Source: Deltaproteobacteria bacterium (GTDB lineage Bacteria; Desulfobacterota; Binatia; Binatales; Binataceae). From it: a stretch of 49,180 nt of DNA. Positions 1 to 8,943 of this stretch are shown in pieces (positions within the stretch are counted from its first letter, which is position 1; the number at the start of each line of letters is the position of its first letter). The notes beneath the pieces were generated by a model, which made no database searches, was not told the DNA's origin, and was given only the letters and a program-made list of their open reading frames with translations. Where the stretch lies: the NCBI GenBank assembly GCA_021827495.1, contig JAKAVN010000006.1, positions 1-49,180 of the forward strand, written 5' to 3'. A program made the translations under genes and the position numbers.

Positions 1-2
1 TG

Positions 3-1591
3 CTCGAGCGCCTCGGCGCGTGCTTCGCACTCAACCGCGCGCCCACGCTGCCGCGCATCGCGCGCGCACGGCTGGCCACGCTCGCGCCCTACCGCGTCGC
101 GCCGGCGTTTAAGCGGCGCGCCGTCGTCTCGGACCTCTTGACCTGGCATTACGCAGATCCGGCGCGCCTGCGGATGCATCTAGAGCACGATCACGAGTTC
201 ATCCCCTGGATGGCGCGGCGCGCTATCAACGCCTTTTCATACATCCGCCATGCGCAGGACACACGGCTCAAGATCGCTGAGTTGGCGCCGATGCTCTCGG
301 GGCGCGGGATCGCGGCTGAGTATGGCGGCCACGTGCTCCAGTTGTTGCTGCCGCGGGAGCTGTTCGCCACTCATCCCGAGTATTTTCCGTGCGGGGAGGA
401 TCAAAGACGGATGGAGCGCGGGAACCTGTGCGTGTCGAGTCCGGCGGCGCTCAAATTGGTGCGTGCGGGAGCGCTCGGCTACGTGCGCGAGAACCGCGAG
501 ATGGCGCTGCTGCACATATCGAGATGGCGCTGCTGCACATATGGGGCGCTGACGTGCGGCGCGGGGCGTGGTGCCGATGCGGCGAGTGCGCGGCGCTTTC
601 GCCGCAGCTCCAGTACCTGAAGGTGGTCAACGAGATTGCGGCGGCGCTGGCCCCCGAAGGCAACGCGGCGCCGCCGGTCGCCTATCTCGCGTACCACGAC
701 ACGCTGGCGCCGGATCCCGCGCTGCGCCCGCTCGACAACGTGTGGTTCGAATGGGCGCCGCGCGAGCGCTGCTACAGCCATGCGATCGACGATCCGGCTT
801 GCACGGTGAATCCACGCTACCTGGAGTCGCTCAAGCGTTACATCGATCTGTTCGACGGACGGGGCGGAGTTTTCGAGTACTACGCCGACGCGATCCTGTT
901 CGGCGCGATGGGATTCGCGACGCCGCCGGTCATCGTGCGCGACCTCAGGGCGTACCATCGGATGGGCCTGCGCAGCATCTCGTGCCTGACCTTCGGCGCA
1001 TTCAGCACGCTTGCCTATTCGGTCAACCTCGAGACTTTCGTCCGCGCGGCGCGCGCGCTCGATTTCGATCCCGCCGCGGCCGTGGATGAGATGGCGGTGG
1101 CACGCTATCCGGGATGCGCCGCGGCGATGGCGGGAGCGTACCGCGCGATCGCGAAGGCTTCCGCGCTGGCGCTTACTTATGGCGACGTGCTGCGCCCGCC
1201 GACGGAGCCGGCCGGCGCGCCGCGAAGGCGCGCGCGGCTGCTCGGCGCAGCCGCGGCGATGCGCGAGGCGGTGGCCGCCGCCGAAGCGATAATCGAGGAC
1301 GCGGCGGGGGGCCTGGACGATGCGGCGGCGCGGCCAGAGGTTGGCGCGCAGCGCGATTTATGGGAATACAGCGCTGAGGCTATGGAAGGTGTCGCGCAAT
1401 GGCTGGAGGCACGCACGCTGGCGGGCGCGGAGCGCCGCGCTACCGGCGCGCAGGCCATCGAAAAGGTCGATCGCGCAATCCGCCACATCCGCGGAATCGA
1501 TCCTGCGCTGAAAGGCACCTGGGGCGCCTACGACCTTGAGCGGTTCCACGGAATATGGCTCGAAGGGCTCAGACGCCGCCTCGAGGAGTGA
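3..1591 (+). pseudogene. DUF4838-like protein, 5'-truncated by window edge and frame-disrupted by a 23-bp tandem duplication at 497-542
   Basis: Open frame from base 3 (LERLGACFALNRAPTLPRIARARL...MTWHYADPARL...VRENREMALLHI) continues in frame +2 after the duplication (WGADVRRGAWCRCGECAALSPQLQYLKVVNEIAAAL...FEYYADAILFG). Domain assignment is by pattern recognition. Confidence 0.65.
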
Positions 1592-1632
1592 GCATCGCAC
1601 GCGGCTACATCGCTATGGGAGGCTATAGGGCT

Positions 1633-2799
1633 ATGGAGAACGGCAATAACGGCTTCGTGCTGTCGGAGGAACTGAGTGCGCTGCGCGAGCAGGTGCGGCG
1701 TATCATCCGCGACGAAATCATCCCGATCGAAAACCGCCTTGATCCCGACGCGCCCGAGATTCCCGAGAGCGAGTTCAGGCCGCTCGCGCGCAAAACCCAA
1801 GCCGCCGGCCTGTGGTGCATGGGCGTGCCGCAAAAATACGGCGGCGGCGGGCTTGGCACTTTCGACATGTGCGTGCTGATGGAAGAGATGGCGCAGCATC
1901 GGATGGGCCTGTACAATCCGGGCGCTGGCGTCTTCGGGCGCACCCCGCCGCCGGTCATCTGGGCCGGCACCGAGGAACAGATCCAACAATACGCCGTGCC
2001 CGCCATCAAGAACGCCTGGTACACCTTTTTTGCGATCACCGAGCCCTCGGGCGGATCCGATCCGGCCGGTGCGATCCAGTGCCGCGCGGTGCGCAAGGGC
2101 GACACCTACGTGCTCAACGGCACCAAGATTTTCTCCTCCCACGCGCACGAAGCCGAATGGGGCGTGGTTTTCACGCGCACCGACCCCAACGCCGGCCGCT
2201 CCGGGATCACCGCCTTCATCGTCAACAAGAACACCCCCGGCTTCACCGCGCGGCCCTTCAAGGTGCTGCGCACCGCGGCGCTGCCGTGCGAGGTCCATTT
2301 CGAGGATTGCACCTTGCCGGCCGAGCAGCGGCTCGGCCCCGAGGGCGGGGGGCTGACGCTCTGCCTCGATTTGCTGACGGGGCTGCGGTTTCCCTACTCG
2401 GCGTGCAACATCGGCGTCGGCGTGGCGGCGCTCCGGATGGCGGTCGAGCATGCCAAGCAGCGCGAGACCTTCGGCGAGTTGCTAGCGCGCCGTCAGGCGA
2501 TCCAATGGATGCTGGCTGATTCCGAGGTCGAACTGCGCGCGGCGCGGTGGCTCACCTGGGACGGCGCGTGGAAGATCCCCCGCGGCGAGGACGCGCGGAT
2601 GGAAGCGTCGATCGCCAAACTGTATTCGAGCGAGGCGCTGGGCCGCGTGATCGATCGCGCGGTGCAGATCCACGGCGGCTACGGCGTGAGCAAGGAGTTT
2701 CCGCTCGAGCGATGGTACCGCGAGGCGCGCATCCGCCGGATCGGCGAGGGCCCTTCGGAAGTGCATAGGATGGTGATCGCGCGCAATCTGCTGCGCTGA
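1633..2799 (+). CDS. Acyl-CoA dehydrogenase family protein
   Basis: YTFFAITEPSGGSDPAGAIQCRAVRKGDTYVLNGTKIFSS, VQIHGGYGVSKEFPLERWYREARIRRIGEGPSEVHRMVIARNLLR: typical acyl-CoA dehydrogenase motifs. Start uncertain (1555 to 1633). Confidence 0.93.
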   Translation: MENGNNGFVLSEELSALREQVRRIIRDEIIPIENRLDPDAPEIPESEFRPLARKTQAAGLWCMGVPQKYGGGGLGTFDMCVLMEEMAQHRMGLYNPGAGVFGRTPPPVIWAGTEEQIQQYAVPAIKNAWYTFFAITEPSGGSDPAGAIQCRAVRKGDTYVLNGTKIFSSHAHEAEWGVVFTRTDPNAGRSGITAFIVNKNTPGFTARPFKVLRTAALPCEVHFEDCTLPAEQRLGPEGGGLTLCLDLLTGLRFPYSACNIGVGVAALRMAVEHAKQRETFGELLARRQAIQWMLADSEVELRAARWLTWDGAWKIPRGEDARMEASIAKLYSSEALGRVIDRAVQIHGGYGVSKEFPLERWYREARIRRIGEGPSEVHRMVIARNLLR

Positions 2800-2842
2800 G
2801 CGCGTGCGGCGGCGCCGCTGCCACGATGAGAGAGAGGGTCGG

Positions 2843-4030
2843 ATGCGCTTGCCGCTCGAGGGAATCCGGGTAATCGACCTGGGCCAGGTTTTCGCCGCGC
2901 CGTACTGCACCCTGCAGCTCGCCCTGATGGGCGCCGAGATCATCAAGATCGAGCCGCCCGGCACCGGCGAGAGCCTGCGGCGGTCCGAGTCGTCGCCGGG
3001 TGGCGTGGGATATTCCTTTCTGATGCTCAACGCCAACAAGCGCTCGGTGGCGCTCAACCTGAAGCATCCGCGCGGCCGCGAGATCATCCTCAAGCTCATC
3101 GCGCGCGCCGACGTGCTGGTGGAGAATTACTCGAGCGGCGTGATGGAGTCTTTTGGGCTGGGCTACGAGGACTTGCGCGGCCGCTTCCCGCGCTTGATCC
3201 ACGCCAGCGCCAAAGGCTACGCCAGCGACGGTCCGTGGGCGCGCCTGGGTGCGATGGACTCCACGGTGCAGGCCAGCTCGGGCTTGATGAGCGTGACCGG
3301 ATACTCCGATCGCGGCGGGGTGAAGACGCCCGCCACCTTCATCGACATGGGCACCGGCAGCCATCTGGCCAGCGGCATCCTGGCCGCGCTCTTGCAGCGC
3401 GAGCGTACCGGGCGCGGGCAAAGGGTCGAGGTCGCGATGCTCGAGGTGTGCGTTCCGGCGCTGACCGGGCTCATCGCCGATCAGCTTCAGGCGCGCCGGC
3501 TGGAGCGCCGCGGCAACCGCCATCGCAACGCCTGCCCTTCCGACGTCTATCCCGCCGCCGATGGCGAGGTTCTGATCTTCTGCCTCACCGAGGCGCACTG
3601 GCGCGCGCTGGCTAGGTTGATGGGGCGTGAGGAGTTGATTGGCGAGGCGCGCTTCAAAGATCACGCGGCGCGTCTGGCCCGTGCCGACGAGGTTGACCGC
3701 GTGGTTGCGGGATGGACGCGCGGGCGGCGCCGCGACGAACTGATCGCGGCGTTCATCGGGCGCGGAGTGCCATGCGCGCCCGTGCGCACGGTCGAAGAGT
3801 TGCTGGCCGATCCCGAAGTGGCGCGGCGGGGGATGCTGATCGACAGCGAATTTCCGACCCGCGGTGCAATCAAGGTCGCCGGCTCGCCGATTAAGCTGTC
3901 GGAGGCGCCGCAGCCGGAGCGCCCTTGGATGCGTCCGCCGGTGTTGGGCGAGCATACCGCGGAAGTGCTGGCGAGCGTCGGCATCGACGCGGCCGAACTC
4001 GAACGGCTGCGCAGCGACGGCGTGGTCTGA
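2843..4030 (+). CDS. CaiB/BaiF family (class III) CoA-transferase
   Basis: LPLEGIRVIDLGQVFAAPYCTLQLALMGAEIIKIEPPGTGE...NANKRSVALNLKHPRGREIILKLIARADVLVENYSSGVMESFGLGYEDL. Confidence 0.94.
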   Translation: MRLPLEGIRVIDLGQVFAAPYCTLQLALMGAEIIKIEPPGTGESLRRSESSPGGVGYSFLMLNANKRSVALNLKHPRGREIILKLIARADVLVENYSSGVMESFGLGYEDLRGRFPRLIHASAKGYASDGPWARLGAMDSTVQASSGLMSVTGYSDRGGVKTPATFIDMGTGSHLASGILAALLQRERTGRGQRVEVAMLEVCVPALTGLIADQLQARRLERRGNRHRNACPSDVYPAADGEVLIFCLTEAHWRALARLMGREELIGEARFKDHAARLARADEVDRVVAGWTRGRRRDELIAAFIGRGVPCAPVRTVEELLADPEVARRGMLIDSEFPTRGAIKVAGSPIKLSEAPQPERPWMRPPVLGEHTAEVLASVGIDAAELERLRSDGVV

Positions 4031-4151
4031 GCGGCGCGCGAGGCGCGTCCGTGCATACGATGCACTTGTGGGCCACTCGCGCGTGAATTTTGACGTGTGC
4101 TGAGCCGGGCCACAAAGCCAACCGCCGCGCCTGCCATGTTAAAACTACGGC

Positions 4152-6560
4152 ATGGCCTTGTATGAGGGCGCTCCGCAGCCCACCAGCGGCGGCAGCTTCA
4201 TCGAGTTCGGCCCGCCGGCCGCGGATCGGGCCGCGCTGGAGCCCGGGCCCGACGCCGGTACGGTCGGGTTTTATTTTCTGACCGAAGCGGCCCATCGCGC
4301 CTGGGCCACGCTCAGCGCGAGCCTCGCCGCCGGCGCGGGCGCGGTCTTCTGGATCGGCGGGCCGTCCGGGGCGGGCAAAACCCACTTTCTCAATTACGTG
4401 CTGGCGCTCGAGGAGCGCGCGGGCGCGACCAAGGGGCGGCGCGCGATCGTAAGGCTTGGGCTCGAGGCGCGGGCGGGCGTCTACGATCTCGAGCAGCGGC
4501 TTTTCGAACTGCTCGCGCGCGAGATAGGCGCCGGTGGGGCGGGCGCGATGCTGTGGCGCCGGCTGCATGGCGGCGAGGCGCTTGGCGTGGCCTTCGAGCA
4601 GGCCCATCGCGTCGGCATCCGCGCCATCAGCGTCGCGATCGATTTCGGCCAGACCGACGCGGCGGCATGGGACGAGTACTTCGCGGAACTCGCGCGCACG
4701 GCCGCACGCAACCGCCAACTCGCATTCAACGTCTACGTTGCGACGCGTACCCGGGCGCCCGCAAGCACGACGAGGCTCGAGGTCGCGCCGGCGGACGGCG
4801 GCGAGCGGATGCTGGCCGCATTGGCGCGGGCGCGCCGGGTCGTGGACGAGGCGGCTGCCGCGGCGCTGTACCACGGCGCCGACCTCGGCGGCTTCGAGCC
4901 GCGCGCGATTTTCCCTTTCCATCCGCGGGCGCTCAAAACATTGTGCGACCTGGCGGGCGAGCCGGCGACGGTTGCGGTGCTGGCGCGGCTGGCGAGCGCG
5001 GCGCTCGCGACTGCTCGCGAAAACGCCGTCGATGGCTGGGTGCGGCCGGTTTTGCCGGCCGAGCTGATGGAGAGCGCGGCGCTGGCGAAGCGGGTGGACG
5101 AACGGCTGGGCGAGGCCGGACGCGCGGCGCTCAGGATTGCGCGGGGCGCCGCCGCCGCGATGGAAGAAGCCGGGCGGGCGCGTGAGCTTGTCGATACGCT
5201 GATGCTGGAGCGGCTGGGCGCCGATGCTCCGGCGCTTTCGCCCGGCGAGTTGCGCGCGCGCCTGCCCGAGCGCCACGGCCAGCGCGGCCCCGCAGCGGGC
5301 AACGCCGGGATCGCCGCACTGCTGGAGGCGCTGGCGGCACGCAGCGGCGGGGTGATTACCTTCGACACGCGCGGGGCGCAGTTCAACCCGCGCGCCGCCG
5401 GAGCGCCCGAGGTCGCCGCTTTCAATCGCGCCCTCCCGCTGGTGCGGCTGTTCGACTCGACGCTTACCGAGGCCGCCGAGCTGCCCGAACTGCGGGCCAA
5501 GCTCAAGCGCGTGGGCGACGCGATGGCGAGTGCGCTGGAACGGGCGCATGGCGTTGCCGCAACGCTGGACGCGGCGCATCGCGAAATGCGCGCCGAACTT
5601 AAACTGGAGCATCGGCGAACGCTGGAGGCTTTCGCCGCGTTGGCGGGCGCCGGCACGGCGACGCTTATCGAGCAGGCGGCCGAGCCGCGGCTGCGCGAGG
5701 CGGCGGAGCGCGTGATCGCCGCCTACGAGACGCTGGCGACCGCGGCCGCGGCGGCGCCGCGGCTGCGTGAGATGCGCGAGTATCTGCGCGCGACCGCGTT
5801 GGCGCCGGATTTCGCGGGAGACGGCCCGGCTGTGGACCAGGAGATCGCGGCGGCGCAGGTCGAATGCCAACTCTTGCTGGCCGCGCTCGATAGCGGAGCG
5901 CTGAGCTGCGCGCCGCGCGCGCTCGACGCCCTCGAAATACGCTTTCAGAAATTCAAATGGAATTACATCCAGCTCTACCAGGCCGCGCATGAGCGCTGGC
6001 GGCGCCAGAACGAGCGCATGGCGATCGAACTCGGCGACGCGCACAAGCATTTCGGCGCGCTCAGCAGGCTCAATGCGATCGCCGCGCTGGGCGCTCCCAT
6101 GGGCGGCGGACTCGGCGCGCGGATCGAAGAGCTGGGGCGCGGGGTCGTGCGATGTGCGGGCGGCGCGCCGCTGACGCTGGACTTGGTGGCGCGCTGTGCG
6201 CGATGCGGATTCGTGATGGGCACGGCGCCGCCGGCGCCCGAGCTCGGCGAAGTCTTCGAGGAGGTCAGGCGTGCGCTCAAGGCCAAGCTCGCCGCACTTT
6301 CCCATGACGCGATTGCGCGGCTGATTCGCCAGCACGACCGCGGCCATCGGCTCGACGGCTTTCTCAAAATCACCCAGGCCGCCCATACCGACGCGCTGGT
6401 GCGCGTGCTTGACGATAACCTCGCGCGCTATCTCGGACGGCTGCTCGAAGAGGTGCGCGATGAGACGCCGGGCGTGATCGAGCCATTTGCGCGCGCGCGA
6501 CGCGACGGCTCGCATAACGGTAAGCGGGCCGAGCGGCCGAACAAGCCACGGCCGCAGTAG
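4152..6560 (+). CDS. Large P-loop ATPase of unassigned family
   Basis: Walker A GPSGAGKTHF near the N-terminus, IFPFHPRALKTL motif, long alpha-helical C-terminal region with a small Cys cluster (CARCGF). Family not confidently recognised. Confidence 0.75.
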   Translation: MALYEGAPQPTSGGSFIEFGPPAADRAALEPGPDAGTVGFYFLTEAAHRAWATLSASLAAGAGAVFWIGGPSGAGKTHFLNYVLALEERAGATKGRRAIVRLGLEARAGVYDLEQRLFELLAREIGAGGAGAMLWRRLHGGEALGVAFEQAHRVGIRAISVAIDFGQTDAAAWDEYFAELARTAARNRQLAFNVYVATRTRAPASTTRLEVAPADGGERMLAALARARRVVDEAAAAALYHGADLGGFEPRAIFPFHPRALKTLCDLAGEPATVAVLARLASAALATARENAVDGWVRPVLPAELMESAALAKRVDERLGEAGRAALRIARGAAAAMEEAGRARELVDTLMLERLGADAPALSPGELRARLPERHGQRGPAAGNAGIAALLEALAARSGGVITFDTRGAQFNPRAAGAPEVAAFNRALPLVRLFDSTLTEAAELPELRAKLKRVGDAMASALERAHGVAATLDAAHREMRAELKLEHRRTLEAFAALAGAGTATLIEQAAEPRLREAAERVIAAYETLATAAAAAPRLREMREYLRATALAPDFAGDGPAVDQEIAAAQVECQLLLAALDSGALSCAPRALDALEIRFQKFKWNYIQLYQAAHERWRRQNERMAIELGDAHKHFGALSRLNAIAALGAPMGGGLGARIEELGRGVVRCAGGAPLTLDLVARCARCGFVMGTAPPAPELGEVFEEVRRALKAKLAALSHDAIARLIRQHDRGHRLDGFLKITQAAHTDALVRVLDDNLARYLGRLLEEVRDETPGVIEPFARARRDGSHNGKRAERPNKPRPQ

Positions 6561-6754
6561 GCATCGCGATCTCCACCGCGATCCGCGCGAGGGCGAACGA
6601 CGGCGTGGCCGCCCAAATCCTCACCGCCGGCAAGGAGCCCGGTAGTCGTCCATTTGTGTTGTGTGCGGAACGCGCAGTAACGATACTGGCGTCGTAGCCG
6701 GGGGAACGAGTTGGCGGAGTCGGCCTGGTCTGCCCCGCGCGGTGGCGCGCGCGC

Positions 6755-7021
6755 CTAGCTTGAGGCGGGCGCGTGGGGCCGCTTGCGCGGCTGGCCTGGC
6801 GGGAAGGCGCTGGCCTTACCGCGCCGACGCGGCTTGATGTTGAGCCGATCGAGGGTCCGGAAGACAGTGTTCCGCACGATCTCCATCAGCCATAGCAACG
6901 CGAGCCCCAAGCTCACGCCCACTCCGTACAGCACTGTGCCGAGGAATCCACCCAAGCCCATGCGTTGGACCTCGAACGGCTGCTGCGAATTGGGGGCTTG
7001 TTGCTGAACCGGATCCGCCAT
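6755..7021 (-). CDS. Small single-pass membrane protein, hypothetical
   Basis: MADPVQQQAPNSQQPFEVQRMGLGGFLGTVLYGVGVSLGLALLWLMEIVRNTVFRTLD: one hydrophobic segment and a basic tail. Confidence 0.55.
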   Translation of the reverse strand: MADPVQQQAPNSQQPFEVQRMGLGGFLGTVLYGVGVSLGLALLWLMEIVRNTVFRTLDRLNIKPRRRGKASAFPPGQPRKRPHAPASS

Positions 7022-7090
7022 GATTTTCCAGACTATAGCGCAGCGCACGGGCGCGCAAGCAGCGCCGTAACAATGGCCGGGCGAAAGCGC

Positions 7091-7951
7091 CTAGGCCGAA
7101 GGCGGCGAACCCCCGGCTGCCGCCGGCGTCAGCTTGAGGTTGTCGAAGCTCACCCTGGAGTCGTTCTGCGACCATACTCCGATGCGCCCCTTGGCGATCG
7201 TGCCGTCGTGCGCCTCGAACATCTGCTTGCCATCGAGGTAGGCGGTGAAATGGCCGCCGCGCGCGTCGATCTTGAAAGTGTACCAGCGCCCGCGCTCCAG
7301 GGTGGCCGGAACTTCCTTGATCAGATTCAACTGCCCGCCGCTCATCCGGTACAGCGCAAGGTAGTTCTTGGGGCATGCGGCGGCGAGCACGTAGTAGTTC
7401 TGCGGACCGGCATAACGGAAGACCAGCCCCGCGTAGCTGCCCCAGGCGCCGCCCCAGGGCCTGAAGGCGGCCTCGTAGCTGAAGTCGCTATACTCAGTGG
7501 TATTGTTGGAAATAGCCAGTAGATAATGAGTGCTGAAAAATGAATCGATCCAGAGCATCACCTGCTTGGTGCGCGGCAGGCCATAGCCCGGCAAGCCCAG
7601 AGTGTTCGGTTCGCTCGGCGCGTCGAGGTCGATAAGCACCTTCCAGTTGCCCGACACCGCCGTCCAGTCCTGCGGCATCAGGTAGCCGCGGTCGTGATCG
7701 AAGTCCCAGGTCTTTGCTCCATCGGACTTTGCCGCAGCGGAGGACACCGGCGCCGCCGCCGCGGCCACAAGCTTGACCACCGGCCGATTCCCCGCGGCAA
7801 GCGCCGCGCTGGCTGCCATCGCGAACGTACCGGCGAGCGCGAATACCCACAGGGCACCGCGCGATACGCACTTCTTCTCAGTCATCTCCACCACCTTGCT
7901 CAAAGTCCGAATGTCCCGGGGCCGGGGATTGTCAGAAAAGCGATTGGACAC
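7091..7951 (-). CDS. Exported protein with a LamG/DUF1080-like concanavalin-type domain
   Basis: N-terminal signal-like segment (ALWVFALAGTFAMAASAALA); RGRWYTFKIDARGGHFTAYLDGKQMFEAHDGTIAKGRIGVWSQNDSRVSFDNLKL. Confidence 0.7.
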   Translation of the reverse strand: MSNRFSDNPRPRDIRTLSKVVEMTEKKCVSRGALWVFALAGTFAMAASAALAAGNRPVVKLVAAAAAPVSSAAAKSDGAKTWDFDHDRGYLMPQDWTAVSGNWKVLIDLDAPSEPNTLGLPGYGLPRTKQVMLWIDSFFSTHYLLAISNNTTEYSDFSYEAAFRPWGGAWGSYAGLVFRYAGPQNYYVLAAACPKNYLALYRMSGGQLNLIKEVPATLERGRWYTFKIDARGGHFTAYLDGKQMFEAHDGTIAKGRIGVWSQNDSRVSFDNLKLTPAAAGGSPPSA

Positions 7952-8055
7952 GATTCTTTTGGATTGATGCCTCCGATGTCAAGAACGAAAGCGATTTCGC
8001 CTTTTATTCGGTTTTACTAGTCGGCGCGATGCCATCGGGTTTCACCACTCGGCCT

Positions 8056-8098
8056 CGCGCGCCACTTGGTTTGATCGCGCGCGCCACTTGGTTTGATC
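8056..8098. repeat. Two 21-bp copies CGCGCGCCACTTGGTTTGATC at 22-bp spacing; putative transposase-binding sites at the right end of the element
   Basis: Exact copies at 8056-8076 and 8078-8098; degenerate relative GCCATCGGGTTTCACC at 8031-8046. Confidence 0.6.
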
Positions 8099-8166
8099 CA
8101 AGGGACCAGACCGTGTTTGCCGCTAAGATATAAGTCGCACTTATGTTGCTTGAGGTCGGAAACCGG

Positions 8167-8442
8167 TCAGCCGAGAAGCCGGCGATTGAGGCGAGCGCAC
8201 CAGCGCGTCGCCCAGTGGCGCTCCATCCAGGCGAGGTCTCGCTGCCGGCGTTCCTCGCCCTCTGCGCGAATCTCGGCGCCATGCGCCTTGCCGCGCCGCC
8301 ACGCCCGCGCGAACGCGCCGGTACGAATGCCCTCGTCGATCCCGCGATAGGTGGCCAAGAGAAGGCCCGCGAGCACGCAAAGCAAAAAGATAGGGATACC
8401 GATCAATATCCCGATCGCGATGCCACTCCAGAATGGAGCCAT
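8167..8442 (-). CDS. Small phage membrane protein, hypothetical
   Basis: MAPFWSGIAIGILIGIPIFLLCVLAGLLLATYRGIDEG...: N-terminal TM segment and basic tail. Confidence 0.5.
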   Translation of the reverse strand: MAPFWSGIAIGILIGIPIFLLCVLAGLLLATYRGIDEGIRTGAFARAWRRGKAHGAEIRAEGEERRQRDLAWMERHWATRWCARLNRRLLG

Positions 8443-8546
8443 GATCGTTACACCATAATCGATGAGCCGGATGGCCGGCAAACGCTCGCGCCACAGCTCG
8501 CAGGGCAGACCGCCGCACGCGCAGAGACAAGAGTCCCGCTGGCCCT

Positions 8547-8939
8547 TTACATTTCGTCTCTCTTTCCAGCGCGCCCGGCGCGCTCGCCCGCCACGCGGAC
8601 CCGAAACACGTGCCGCACGGTGCATCGCAGCTCGCGCGCGATCTCCTTGGCCGACATTCCGGCGCGCGTCATCGCCTCGACCCGCTCTGTCAGCACGGAA
8701 CGCAGGAAGCGCGGAAGCACCACGCGATAGCCGCCATACTCGTAGCAGAACTTGCGCGCCGGATCGGCGCCGATCGTCGCGGCCAGCGCGGCACAGCCCT
8801 GCGAATCCGGAGGGGGCACACTGAAGGGCGCGCCGCCCTTCGCGCTTACGAGCCGCTGCGCTGCATCGGTTCCAAGCAGACTGATCAGTTTCACCCGCGA
8901 GACATAGTTGACCCGCGCCTCGTCCGGCGGCGCTGTCAT
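8547..8939 (-). CDS. Phage HTH protein, possibly Mor-like regulator
   Basis: C-terminal LTERVEAMTRAGMSAKEIARELRCTVRHVFRVR looks like a helix-turn-helix; family tentative. Confidence 0.5.
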   Translation of the reverse strand: MTAPPDEARVNYVSRVKLISLLGTDAAQRLVSAKGGAPFSVPPPDSQGCAALAATIGADPARKFCYEYGGYRVVLPRFLRSVLTERVEAMTRAGMSAKEIARELRCTVRHVFRVRVAGERAGRAGKRDEM

Positions 8940-8943
8940 CTGA

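Noticed and set aside
2552-3955. 467-aa antisense ORF opposite the CoA-transferase
   Set aside because: Same high-GC shadow effect; the sense strand is a recognisable CaiB protein.
3891-6515. 874-aa antisense ORF opposite the P-loop ATPase
   Set aside because: Arg/Ala/Gly-rich composition typical of mirror-frame ORFs in high-GC DNA; the plus-strand ORF has a clear Walker A motif.
4152-6560. BREX or similar defence locus around the P-loop ATPase
   Set aside because: No methyltransferase, protease, nuclease or other partner gene in the neighbourhood; neighbours are lipid/CoA metabolism and small host genes.
7950-8030. Attempt to define the exact 5'-TG...CA-3' ends and 5-bp target duplication of the Mu-like element
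   Set aside because: Several TG candidates (e.g. 7977, 8030) but none paired with a matching 5-bp direct repeat near 17525; boundaries left approximate.
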